Source: JBBQUN01 sp963698395 (lineage in GTDB: Bacteria > Actinomycetota > Acidimicrobiia > Acidimicrobiales > SZUA-35). From it: a stretch of DNA of 64,000 bases. This document shows positions 17,482-25,832 of the stretch, piece by piece. Position 1 is the first letter of the stretch. Each line of letters starts with the position of its first letter. A model generated the notes under the pieces. That model searched no databases. It saw nothing but the letters and a program-made list of their open reading frames with translations, and was not told the origin of the DNA. Both the position numbers and the translations under genes were made by a program. The stretch lies in contig CAVOQQ010000008.1 of assembly GCA_963698395.1 (NCBI GenBank), positions 1,054,001 through 1,118,000 on the forward strand, in the 5' to 3' direction.

Positions 17482-20099
17482 CCGACTCCTCCCCGTTCGT
17501 TCAGTTGCTCGAGTTCGAGCCTGATCGGTTTCAGCTCGAGGCGTTCGAGGCCTTCGACGAGGGGGCACAGGTCATCGTTGCGGCGCCGACCGGCGCAGGA
17601 AAGACGCTGGTGGCGGCTTACGCCATCGACCAGTCGCTGCGACGGGGCGAGCGGGTGTTCTACACCACACCGATCAAGGCGCTCTCCAATCAGAAGTTCC
17701 GCGACCTGATCGAGACCTACGGTCTCGACCGGGTCGGTCTCCTCACCGGAGACAATGCCATCAACGGTGACGCGCCGATCGTGGTCATGACCACCGAGGT
17801 GCTTCGCAACATGCTCTACGCGGGCCGGAGCCTCGACTCGCTGGGCGCCGTGGTGCTCGACGAGGTGCACTATCTCCAAGACAGCTACCGCGGCCCCGTC
17901 TGGGAGGAGGTGATCATCCACCTGCCTCGTGAGATCCAGCTCGTTGCCCTCTCGGCCACCGTGTCGAATGCCGACGAGCTGGCAGCCTGGATGGAAACCG
18001 TGCGAGGCACCACTCGCCTCATCGTCGAGACCCGACGCCCGGTCGAGCTGGAGAACTGCTACCTGGTCGGCGAACGGGCGAGCGCCAAACTGCACCTGAT
18101 CAAGACGCTGGCGCAGGGCAAGGCCAATCCGAAGGGATTTCGGTTCGACCCGGAGTTGCAGCGGGGGCGCAACCGCAAGGGTCCGAAGGGGCCAAAGGGT
18201 CGGACCCGACCGAAGTGGCAGACGCCCCGACGGGTCGACGTCATCCAGCTGCTGCGCGAGCGAGAGCTCCTCCCGGCCATCTACTTCCTGTTCTCACGGG
18301 CGGCTTGTAGCGAAGCGGCGCTGTCGGTGCTCGACGCCGGCATCCACCTGACCTCGAGTGACGAACGGCGACGCATTCGCCAGATCGCTGCTGATCGCAT
18401 GGCCAATCTCAGCGAAAGTGATCGCGAGGTCCTCGGCTATGACCGGTTCCTGCAGGCACTCGAGGCGGGGGTCGCCGCCCACCACGCCGGCATGGTCCCG
18501 CCCATGAAAGAGGTGGTCGAGACGTGCTTCGAGCAGGGGCTGGTGAAGGCGGTGTTCGCCACCGAGACCCTGGCCCTCGGGATCAACATGCCTGCCCGCA
18601 CGGTCGTCATCGAGAAGCTGACCAAATGGAATGGTGACGGACACGAGTTCCTCAGTCCCGCCCAGTACACCCAGCTGACCGGACGCGCCGGCCGTCGCGG
18701 GATCGATGAGTTCGGCGACGCCGTGGTGCTCTGGTCGCCCTGGGTTCGGTTCGAGCAGGTCGCCACCCTCGCCGCGAGCCGCGACTACGTCTTGCGATCC
18801 GCTTTTCGGCCGACCTACAACATGGCAGCCAACTTGGTCCGACGCTACGACCCCGAACGGGCGCGCCAACTCCTCAACCTGTCGTTTGCCCAGTTCCGGG
18901 CCGATGCCGACGTGGTTCGCAGCGAGTTCCAGCTGGAAAAACTGCGTGAGCGCCACCAACAGATCGAGGGTCGGATCGAGCGCGAGTTCGGCCCGATCGC
19001 CGAGCTGCGAACAGTGCTCGAGTCCGAAGCCGAGATCGAGTCCGACCCCGACGAGATCGTCTTCGCGCTCAGCCAGTTGCGACCGGGCAATGCGCTCGAG
19101 GTCGCCTCGGCCGAGGTGCCGTCGCCGGTGGTGGTGATGGCCGTTGCCTATCGCAAGGGCGGGCGGATCAAGGTGTTGGTGGCCGACACCGAGACCAACA
19201 GCTACGAGATGACGGCACCGATGCTCGAACGGGTACCGGTCCACCTGGGCGACGTCGCCGTTCCCGACCCCTATCTGCCGAACAGCGTCTCGTTCGTGTA
19301 CGAGATCGGACAGTCCCTGGCCAAGGCGAACTTCCGTGCCGGCAACCGTCGATCGCTCGGCCCCACCACCATCTATGCGGCCGAGGGCGAGCTCCCCGCC
19401 GGTGCCCGCAAGGGGCTTCGGCGACTGGAGAAGCTCGATGCCGAGATGGCAGCGCTGCGTACCGGTGTCAACACTCGAGCCGAGTCACTCGGACTCCAGT
19501 TCGACCGGGTCATCGAGTTGCTCACCGAACGCGGGCATCTCGACGGCTGGGCGCTCACTGCGTCGGGCGAACGGCTGGCTCGGATGTACCACGAACTCGA
19601 TCTGCTCGTCGTCGAGACGATCGAGGCCGGGCTCTTCGATGAGCTCTCGCCTTCGGAGGTCGCAGCGCTGGCGTCGACCTTCATCTTCGAGGAGCGCCGG
19701 AGCCACGACGTGCCCGAGCCGTGGTTCCCGGCCAATGAGCTTCGCCGCCGATTCGGTGCGCTGACTCGGCTGCACCGAGATCTGTCGAAGCACGAGCGAC
19801 GCCATCGGCTGGCCGAGTCCCGAGCACCCGATGCCGGATTCATGGCCGTCGCCCACGCGTGGGCCGCCGGTGGCCATCTCGATCAGGTGCTCGACGACGA
19901 GGAGCTCACGGCGGGTGATTTTGTGCGCACCGCTCGCTTGCTGATCGACCTCCTCCGCCAGATCGGGGTCTTGGCGCTCGAACCCGCGACGCAGCGGGCG
20001 GCTCGGGCGGCGGCAGAAGCGGTGCACCGCGACCTGGTCGCCGTGTCGTCGGCGATCGATCTCGGCGACGACGCCGTCGAGCCCGGTGATCCGGTCTGA
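17478..20099 (+). CDS. helY: Ski2-like DEAD/DEAH RNA helicase HelY (DSHCT)
   Basis: An 873-residue superfamily-2 helicase. Motif I APTGAGKTLVA, motif II DEVHYLQD, motif III LSATVSN, motif VI QLTGRAGRRGID, then the C-terminal DSHCT helical domain (about residues 700-860). The GTG start at 17478 overlaps the tatC stop by 4 bp and gives the family N-terminus. A basic stretch rich in KG and RKGPKGPKGR (near residue 235) interrupts the core, as an RNA-binding insert might. Likely role: unwinding structured RNA. Confidence 0.92.
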   Translation: MTDSSPFVQLLEFEPDRFQLEAFEAFDEGAQVIVAAPTGAGKTLVAAYAIDQSLRRGERVFYTTPIKALSNQKFRDLIETYGLDRVGLLTGDNAINGDAPIVVMTTEVLRNMLYAGRSLDSLGAVVLDEVHYLQDSYRGPVWEEVIIHLPREIQLVALSATVSNADELAAWMETVRGTTRLIVETRRPVELENCYLVGERASAKLHLIKTLAQGKANPKGFRFDPELQRGRNRKGPKGPKGRTRPKWQTPRRVDVIQLLRERELLPAIYFLFSRAACSEAALSVLDAGIHLTSSDERRRIRQIAADRMANLSESDREVLGYDRFLQALEAGVAAHHAGMVPPMKEVVETCFEQGLVKAVFATETLALGINMPARTVVIEKLTKWNGDGHEFLSPAQYTQLTGRAGRRGIDEFGDAVVLWSPWVRFEQVATLAASRDYVLRSAFRPTYNMAANLVRRYDPERARQLLNLSFAQFRADADVVRSEFQLEKLRERHQQIEGRIEREFGPIAELRTVLESEAEIESDPDEIVFALSQLRPGNALEVASAEVPSPVVVMAVAYRKGGRIKVLVADTETNSYEMTAPMLERVPVHLGDVAVPDPYLPNSVSFVYEIGQSLAKANFRAGNRRSLGPTTIYAAEGELPAGARKGLRRLEKLDAEMAALRTGVNTRAESLGLQFDRVIELLTERGHLDGWALTASGERLARMYHELDLLVVETIEAGLFDELSPSEVAALASTFIFEERRSHDVPEPWFPANELRRRFGALTRLHRDLSKHERRHRLAESRAPDAGFMAVAHAWAAGGHLDQVLDDEELTAGDFVRTARLLIDLLRQIGVLALEPATQRAARAAAEAVHRDLVAVSSAIDLGDDAVEPGDPV

Positions 20100-20112
20100 T
20101 GGTGGGTGCGAC

Positions 20113-20712
20113 GTGACGATCGAGAAGCATTCGGTCTGGGCGATCGAGACCGTCTGGCCGGCGGATGGCCCGAGGTTCACCAGCGATCGTGAGCTGGCCC
20201 TCGCAGCGGCAGCGGCGCTGGCCGAGGGGGAGACGCTCGAAGCCGTGCTCACTGCGGGCGACCTCCGCCAGACCCTGGGCGGGCCGCGCGCCGAGGGGGC
20301 GGCGCCCTACCGCTATCCGTGCGATCTGGGTTTCGTCAGCCTCGACCAGGGCGAGGAGCAGCCGTTCGTTGCCCACGTGGTGGCGCGACGTCGCTTCTGG
20401 CAGGGCGAGGCCGCCGTCGTGATGAACGCGGCGTACCTCGGCGATCGTTACCTGGGGCCTCGGTCACATCCCAACGACGCCCTGCTCGACGTCACCGTCG
20501 GGGCATTGCCACTCCAGCAACGGCTGCTTGCAAGCAAGCGATCCCGGCAGGGGACCCATGTGCCGCATCCGCTGCTGACGGTGTACCGGCGACCGACCTG
20601 GGAGCACACCTTCACCCGGCCGACCACCATCTGGGCCGACGGGGAGCGGCTGGGCCGGTGTCGCCACCTCGCGGTCCGGCTCGTCACCGACGCCCTTGCG
20701 GTGATCGCATGA
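20113..20712 (+). CDS. Orphan YegS/diacylglycerol-kinase-like C-terminal domain
   Basis: A 199-residue protein I cannot name. Its second half resembles the C-terminal beta domain of YegS/LCB5/DAGK lipid kinases: NAAYLGDRYLGPRSHPNDALLDV is like the family's NG..fGGG...P.A...DG.LDV, and IWADGERLGR is like the DGE.lG strand near the end. The kinase catalytic half with its GGDGT motif is absent. The N-terminal 80 residues are uncharacterised. Start GTG 20113 is chosen for the nearby GGTGGG; a GTG at 20086 is also in frame. It may bind lipid or nucleotide without catalysis. Confidence 0.7.
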   Translation: MTIEKHSVWAIETVWPADGPRFTSDRELALAAAAALAEGETLEAVLTAGDLRQTLGGPRAEGAAPYRYPCDLGFVSLDQGEEQPFVAHVVARRRFWQGEAAVVMNAAYLGDRYLGPRSHPNDALLDVTVGALPLQQRLLASKRSRQGTHVPHPLLTVYRRPTWEHTFTRPTTIWADGERLGRCRHLAVRLVTDALAVIA

Positions 20713-20731
20713 GGAGGATGCACCCCCTTGT

Positions 20732-22375
20732 GTGTTCATGCGAATACGCTCGGTCACCGTGAGCACGTATGTCGTCGAGGAATTCACTGCAGCAGAGGCC
20801 GATGTGCTTCGGCGCTACTTCACCAACCTCGACCTCCCGGTGTTCGCCCTCGTCAATCTGCCCGAGGTCGTGAAGGGGGCGCTCTTCGCCCGCTATTCAC
20901 GCTCACCGAAGAGCCTGCGTCGGCTCTTCCTCGACGAGTTCGTCGGCGAGCTCGACATCGAAGGTGACTCCGGCGTCGACGCCACGATGGGCCTCGATCG
21001 AGCCGAACAGCTCTACGAACGCATCTTCGTCGAGTACGGCGACGATTCGGTCGCTCAGCTCGGCGGCGTCCACCTGGCGTGCGAACAGGCTTCGAACCTG
21101 CTCACCAAGGTGCTCGAGTGGGGGCGCATTGCGTCGTATCTCGAGCAATCGACTCGCTACATCTCCTATGACAGCCGGGTCGGTGGCCGCTATCGCTACT
21201 ACCGCGACCCGGTCATCTTGGGATCCGAACTCGGCACGCGTTATGTCGGCGATCTCGACCGGCTGTTCGACACCTATTCCGAGCTGGCATCGATCGTCAC
21301 CGATCACGTGCGCGCCACCACACCCAAGGCCGTGTCGGACTCCGACTTCGTGTATCGCCAGGCCGTGAAGGCAAAGGCCCTCGACGCCGTTCGAGGCATC
21401 CTGCCGGCGGCGGCCCAGTCCAATGTCGGAATCTACGCGTCGGGGCAGGCGTACGAGCAGCTGCTGTTGCGCATGCGGGCCCACCCGCTGCCCGAAGCCC
21501 AGCGCTACGCCGACATGATGCTCACCGAACTCCGCAAGGTGATTCCGTCGTTCGTGCGGCGGGTCGACCTGCCCGAGCGCGGCGTCGAATGGAGCGAATA
21601 CCTCGCCGACGCTCGTCTCTCGATGGAGGACATCGCCGAGGATCTGCTCGAAACCTCGGGCCCCGCCGACACCGACGCCCGAGTCGACCTGGTCGACTTC
21701 GACCCCGACGCCGAGATCAAGGTGGTGGCGTCGATGCTGTATCCCCACAGTTCGCTGTCGGAGCGGCGGATCGAGGAGCAGGTTCGAGCGATGTCGGTCG
21801 ATGATCGCCTTCGGGTGATCCGGGCCTACACCGGCGACCGGCGGAATCGCCGGCATCGACCCGGACGAGCGCTGGAGCGACCGTTCTACCGATTCGACAT
21901 CCTCGCCGACTATGGCGCGTTCCGCGACCTCCAGCGTCACCGTCTGCTCACCGTCGACTGGCAACAGCTCACGCCCAAACATGGTTTCACGCGGCCTCAA
22001 CTGGTCGACGATGCGGGAGTCGGCGATCGGTTCGATGCGGCAATGGAACGCTCGGCTGCCCTCTTCGACACCCTCGAGCCGGCCTTCGGCCCTCAGGCCT
22101 CGTTGGCGGTGTCGCTCGCCTATCGGGTCCGCTTCAACTTCAACCTCAACGCCCGCTCGGCGATGCACATGCTCGAACTGCGTTCGACGCCGCAGGGTCA
22201 TCCGGCCTATCGCACGGTGGCTCAGGAGATGCACACGGCCATCGCCGAGAAGGCGGGCCATCACGCCATCGCCGCCATGATGACGTTCGTGAACCATGAC
22301 TCGGAGACCGAGTTGGAGCGATTGGAAGTCGAACGGCGAGCCGAGGCCAGGAGGACTGCCGGAGGCAGCGAGTGA
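20732..22375 (+). CDS. Tandem ThyX-like protein
   Basis: A 547-residue protein built of two halves that resemble flavin-dependent thymidylate synthase. In real ThyX one motif reads RHRxxSxxEQSxRY. Here the N-terminal half keeps only the second part (WGRIASYLEQSTRY, residues 130-143) and the C-terminal half only the first (QRHRLLTVDWQQLT, residues 401-414). Neither half therefore has a complete active site; the two might complement each other across an interface, or the protein may no longer make dTMP. The start could be GTG 20732 or ATG 20738; AGGAGG at 20712 is nearer the first. The stop codon lies inside the first unit of a tandem repeat array. Confidence 0.78.
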   Translation: MFMRIRSVTVSTYVVEEFTAAEADVLRRYFTNLDLPVFALVNLPEVVKGALFARYSRSPKSLRRLFLDEFVGELDIEGDSGVDATMGLDRAEQLYERIFVEYGDDSVAQLGGVHLACEQASNLLTKVLEWGRIASYLEQSTRYISYDSRVGGRYRYYRDPVILGSELGTRYVGDLDRLFDTYSELASIVTDHVRATTPKAVSDSDFVYRQAVKAKALDAVRGILPAAAQSNVGIYASGQAYEQLLLRMRAHPLPEAQRYADMMLTELRKVIPSFVRRVDLPERGVEWSEYLADARLSMEDIAEDLLETSGPADTDARVDLVDFDPDAEIKVVASMLYPHSSLSERRIEEQVRAMSVDDRLRVIRAYTGDRRNRRHRPGRALERPFYRFDILADYGAFRDLQRHRLLTVDWQQLTPKHGFTRPQLVDDAGVGDRFDAAMERSAALFDTLEPAFGPQASLAVSLAYRVRFNFNLNARSAMHMLELRSTPQGHPAYRTVAQEMHTAIAEKAGHHAIAAMMTFVNHDSETELERLEVERRAEARRTAGGSE

Positions 22376-22453
22376 CTGCCGGAGGCAGCGAGTGACTGCC
22401 GGAGGCAGCGAGTGACTGCCGGAGGCAGCGAGTGACTGCCGGAGGCAGCGACT
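22354..22453 (+). repeat. Five 20-bp tandem hairpin units at the thyX-like stop codon
   Basis: The unit GACTGCCGGAGGCAGCGAGT occurs five times with 20-bp period (starts 22354, 22374, 22394, 22414, 22434; the last differs near its end). Each contains the palindrome CTGCC-GGA-GGCAG. The first unit encodes the last residues of the ThyX-like protein and its TGA; every later unit also carries that TGA in phase, so the array is a multiplication of stop codon plus hairpin. Confidence 0.95.
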
Positions 22454-22510
22454 GACCAGGGAATTGCCCAAAAGGCTCATGTCTCGATCCGGCGGGCCGA
22501 ATAGTTCGTT

Positions 22511-23386
22511 ATGCCTACTCGTTCGGTTGTTCGACGTCTCGCTGGTTCGGCGGTCGCTCTTGGCCTCGCCGTCACCGGGGTCCTGGCCCTTCCTGGCTCG
22601 GCCGGTGCCGAGGAGTACACCGTGGTCGAGGGCGACACGCTCTCGCATGTCGCGCTTCGCACCGATCGGTCGGTCGCTGAGCTGCGAGAGCTGAACGGAC
22701 TCAGCGACGTCGACCGGATCTTCGTCGGCCAGCGGTTGGTCGTTGCGGCACCGTCGTTCACCTACACGGTGGTCTCGGGCGACACCTTGTCCGGCATTGC
22801 CGTGCGGCTGGGCACGACGACGAGCGAGCTGGTCGAACGGAACGATCTCCGCAACGACGACCGGATCCGAGCCGGTCAGGTGCTCGAGGTCCCGTCGTCG
22901 TCGAGGGCGGCCACCGTTGCCGCCATCGACGCGGCTGCGTATCCGAACCTGCCCGATCGCATCCTCGATCGACCGGAGCGACTCGCCCTGATCCCGGTCT
23001 TCGAGCGCTGGGCTGCGGCCAACGACCTCCCCGTCGATTTGCTGATGGCCACCGCCTGGCACGAGTCGGGCTGGAACCAGGAGGCGACTTCGTCGGTCGG
23101 TGCCGTCGGCGTCGGACAGATCATGCCGGTGACGGGGGAGTGGATCGCTGCGAGCTTGATCGGGAAACCCGAGTTGGATCGCTTCCAGGTGGAGGACAAC
23201 ATTCGCATGAGCGCCCGCTATCTCGACTGGTTGTTGGCACGCAACGATGGCGATGTGCGGCTCGCTCTCGGAGGCTACTTCCAGGGACCGACCTCGGTCA
23301 GCCGCGGGGAGTGGCTCGACGTCACCGAGCGCTATGTGGCCAATGTGCTGGCGCAGCGCGAACTCTTCGCCAAGAGTGACGCCTGA
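22511..23386 (+). CDS. Secreted LysM lytic transglycosylase
   Basis: A 291-residue cell-wall enzyme. Signal peptide residues 1-35 (GSAVALGLAVTGVLALPGSAGA), two LysM domains (EYTVVEGDTLSHVALRT and TYTVVSGDTLSGIAVRLG) that bind peptidoglycan, and an SLT domain (about 150-285) with catalytic Glu in TAWHESGWNQEATSSVG and the GVGQIMPVTG motif. It would cut glycan strands outside the cell. About 57 bp separate it from the repeat array; its promoter must lie in or near there. Confidence 0.92.
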   Translation: MPTRSVVRRLAGSAVALGLAVTGVLALPGSAGAEEYTVVEGDTLSHVALRTDRSVAELRELNGLSDVDRIFVGQRLVVAAPSFTYTVVSGDTLSGIAVRLGTTTSELVERNDLRNDDRIRAGQVLEVPSSSRAATVAAIDAAAYPNLPDRILDRPERLALIPVFERWAAANDLPVDLLMATAWHESGWNQEATSSVGAVGVGQIMPVTGEWIAASLIGKPELDRFQVEDNIRMSARYLDWLLARNDGDVRLALGGYFQGPTSVSRGEWLDVTERYVANVLAQRELFAKSDA

Positions 23387-23509
23387 ACATCGGCCGTTTT
23401 CCCTGGTGGGAAGATTGCCAAGGAAGTTTGCGGTGAGATTCCGCTCTTGTGGGTCAACTATGTGTAGAGTCCGGCCGTTCCTGGAGAACCACCGGATAGG
23501 TCTGCGGTT

Positions 23510-24016
23510 ATGAGTGACGACGACATCGAAGAAGTGATCGAAGACGAGGTCGACGACGACCTCGATGACGATCTCGACGCCGATTTGGACGACGACGACC
23601 TCGATGACGACGACCTCGATGACGACGATCTGGCCGATGACGAGTTCGTGGCTGACGACGTCGTCGATGTCGACGACGACGACGAGGACGAAGAGGAAGA
23701 ACCGACGCGTCCACGGGCCCGCAAGGTCGATCCCGACGAAGACGACGAAGACGACGAGGTCGATCCTGACGATGTCGAGGCCGATCTCGATGCGATCCTG
23801 AAGGACCGGATGGCGGCATCCGATGATGATGACGACGACGAAGACGAAGAGGAAGACGCCCCCAAGCGACCGGCAGTCGACAGCAAGCGGAACGACGAGT
23901 TCGTTTGTGAGAGCTGTTTCATGCTGGTCAATCGCTCGCAGTTCGGCAAGCCTTCCAACCCTCGTTGTCCCATGGGCGACTCGGATTGCCCGTCGATCGT
24001 GCGGCTCTTCGGCTGA
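23510..24016 (+). CDS. Hyperacidic DUF4193-like zinc-ribbon protein
   Basis: A 168-residue protein. Residues 1-125 are almost entirely Asp/Glu with short basic PTRPRARK interruptions and must be disordered. The C-terminus (residues 130-168) holds DEFVCESCFMLVNRSQFG and NPRCPMGDSDCP, cysteine pairs like those of the actinobacterial DUF4193 family, suggesting a zinc knuckle. It could act as a nucleic-acid mimic or RNA-polymerase/ribosome accessory; this is speculation. It is followed one base later by the next gene. Confidence 0.82.
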   Translation: MSDDDIEEVIEDEVDDDLDDDLDADLDDDDLDDDDLDDDDLADDEFVADDVVDVDDDDEDEEEEPTRPRARKVDPDEDDEDDEVDPDDVEADLDAILKDRMAASDDDDDDEDEEEDAPKRPAVDSKRNDEFVCESCFMLVNRSQFGKPSNPRCPMGDSDCPSIVRLFG

Positions 24017-24017
24017 C

Positions 24018-24557
24018 ATGAGCACCGGCGGGGAATCGAAGCGTCCCATCGATCAGCTGGTCGATCTGTTCGTGTACGCACCGCTCGGGTTCCTCTACGA
24101 ACGCGACGAGGTGCTCGACAGGGTCGTGACTCGGGGCAAGAGCCAGGTGCAGTTGGCCCGCCTGATGGCCAAGATGGCGTCCCAACAGCCCGGCGGCACC
24201 GAAGCCTTGGTGGGCGATGCGGTCGGTTTCGCCGCCGATGTGGTGTCGAAGGGGTTCGCCGAATTCGGCGTTGCCTTCGGCCTGGTACCGAAGCCGGCCG
24301 ACGACCGGCCAACCAACGAGCCGACGACCGTGGTCGACGTCGAGGAAGTCTCGACACCCGAGCCCGAATCCGTGGCTGACGTCGCGCCAGCCGAAGCGTC
24401 GTTCCCGATCGATGATTACGACGAGCTGAACGCCCGCACGATCATCGCTGCGCTCGGTGCACTCTCGCCGGTCGAGGTGCAGCAGGTGGCCGACCACGAG
24501 CGTGCCGGTCGCAATCGCAAGACCATCCTGGCCAAGGCCGAACGGTTGACCGCATGA
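24018..24557 (+). CDS. Hypothetical helical protein
   Basis: A 179-residue protein not recognised by name. An amphipathic N-terminal half (QLVDLFVYAPLGFLYERDE, then helices to residue 85), an acidic linker and a C-terminal helical module YDELNARTIIAALGALSPVE through AGRNRKTILAKAERL. I have seen similar LSPxE...RKTIL tails at the ends of other actinobacterial proteins. ATG 24018 follows the previous stop by one base; its own stop overlaps the GNAT start (ATGA), so 23510-25012 is one operon. Confidence 0.75.
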   Translation: MSTGGESKRPIDQLVDLFVYAPLGFLYERDEVLDRVVTRGKSQVQLARLMAKMASQQPGGTEALVGDAVGFAADVVSKGFAEFGVAFGLVPKPADDRPTNEPTTVVDVEEVSTPEPESVADVAPAEASFPIDDYDELNARTIIAALGALSPVEVQQVADHERAGRNRKTILAKAERLTA

Positions 24558-25012
24558 GCGAGGGCGCTCGACCGGCAGCAGTCGATGACCTCGCAGTCAT
24601 CGAACGTCTCCTCGACGACGCGAAACCAGAGATCGAAGCCCAGCGGGGCGGTGCGACGTTCCTCGTCGCCGAAGGGTCCGAGCTCCAGTCGGTGAGCGAG
24701 GCGCTCGCTGACGACGCCGCCGTGGTGTTGGTCGGCACCTACGACGACGTGGTGCTCGGCGTGGCCACGATGCGTTTCGTCAACCGATCCGATGGCCAAC
24801 TGGTGGGCAGGATCGAGCGCCTGCTCGTCGACGCCGAGGCTCGAAAGTCCGGGATCGGCGAGGCCATGATGAACCGTCTGCTCGACGCGTGCGCCGAGCG
24901 TAGATGCACGGGCATCGAATCGATCGCCCTGCCTGGCGATCGCCACACCAAGAACTTCTTCGAGTCGTTCGGGCTCAAGGCTCGCATGCTCACCGTCATG
25001 CGCGAGCTCTGA
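24554..25012 (+). CDS. GNAT-family N-acetyltransferase
   Basis: A 152-residue acetyl-CoA-dependent acetyltransferase of normal GNAT size. The CoA pyrophosphate-binding loop is seen in IERLLVDAEARKSGIGEAMM (R/Q-x-x-G-x-G/A is KSGIGE here) and the C-terminal strand-helix in ALPGDRHTKNFFESFGLK. Acceptor substrate unknown. It overlaps the previous gene by 4 bp and is convergent with the enoyl-CoA hydratase gene. Confidence 0.85.
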   Translation: MSEGARPAAVDDLAVIERLLDDAKPEIEAQRGGATFLVAEGSELQSVSEALADDAAVVLVGTYDDVVLGVATMRFVNRSDGQLVGRIERLLVDAEARKSGIGEAMMNRLLDACAERRCTGIESIALPGDRHTKNFFESFGLKARMLTVMREL

Positions 25013-25051
25013 GGACGAGCGACGCGGTCGCCGACCGGGTGATGGTGCGGC

Positions 25052-25813
25052 TCAGCGGCCCTTCCACTCCGGGGCCCGCTTCTCGATGAACGCCAGCGGG
25101 CCTTCGGCGTAGTCTTCGGTCTTGGCCAGGCGCCCCATGGCTTTGCCGGACAGGGCGAAGGCTTCGGCGTCGTCGATGCCGACGGATGCCTTCATCACTC
25201 CCAGGCTCTCGCGGACTGCCAACGGGGCGTTGATCGTGATGCGTTTGGCCAACGTGGTGGCCTCGGCGAGGGCTGCACCGGCATCGCAGAGGACGTTGAC
25301 CATACCGAACTGATGCGCCCGCTCGGCCGAGATCGGGTCGCCGGTGAGGATGAGCTCGGTGGCGATGTTGCGGGGGAGGGCAACCGGTAGACGGAAGAGG
25401 CCGCCGGCTGCGGCAACGAGCGATCGCTTGACCTCGGGCACGCCGAACCGGGCGTTGGTCGACGCAACGACCAAGTCGCAGGACAACACGATCTCGGTCC
25501 CGCCGGCGAGGGCCGGCCCGTCGACCGCGGCGATCAGCGGCTTGGACCGCTCACGACGCACGAGCCCGGCGAAGCCACCCTTTGCCGTGCTCATCTGGGC
25601 GCCGGTTCCGCTCGAGACGGCCTTGAGATCGGCTCCGGCACAGAACACGGGGCCGGCACCGGTGATGATGCCGACCCAGAGGTCGTCATTGGATTCGATT
25701 TCGTCGATCGCCGCTTCGATGCCTTGCGCAACATCGCCGTTGACCGCATTGCGGGCGTCGGGGCGGTTGATGGTGATGAAGCCGATGTGGTCGGAAACCG
25801 TGAAGTCGATCAT
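25052..25813 (-). CDS. Enoyl-CoA hydratase/isomerase family protein
   Basis: A 253-residue crotonase-fold enzyme. Oxyanion-hole segments are PVFCAGADLKAV (residues ~60-70) and VDGPALAGGTEIVLSCDLVVAS (~100-120). The glutamate at GVPEVKRSLVAAAGG occupies a position used for catalysis in hydratases. Likely acts on acyl-CoA in fatty-acid or amino-acid breakdown; the exact substrate is unknown. ATG at 25813 is chosen because the family starts about here; upstream codons in frame are low-complexity sequence antisense to the next gene. Confidence 0.88.
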   Translation of the reverse strand: MIDFTVSDHIGFITINRPDARNAVNGDVAQGIEAAIDEIESNDDLWVGIITGAGPVFCAGADLKAVSSGTGAQMSTAKGGFAGLVRRERSKPLIAAVDGPALAGGTEIVLSCDLVVASTNARFGVPEVKRSLVAAAGGLFRLPVALPRNIATELILTGDPISAERAHQFGMVNVLCDAGAALAEATTLAKRITINAPLAVRESLGVMKASVGIDDAEAFALSGKAMGRLAKTEDYAEGPLAFIEKRAPEWKGR

Positions 25814-25832
25814 GGCAACGACACTACTTCGG

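Noticed and set aside
22354..22453. CRISPR array
   Set aside because: Repeats are contiguous with no spacers, and 20-bp period is too short.
20903..24049. 1048-residue reading on the minus strand
   Set aside because: It runs antisense to the ThyX-like, LysM and acidic genes. Such long antisense frames are common in GC-rich DNA and it has no domain.
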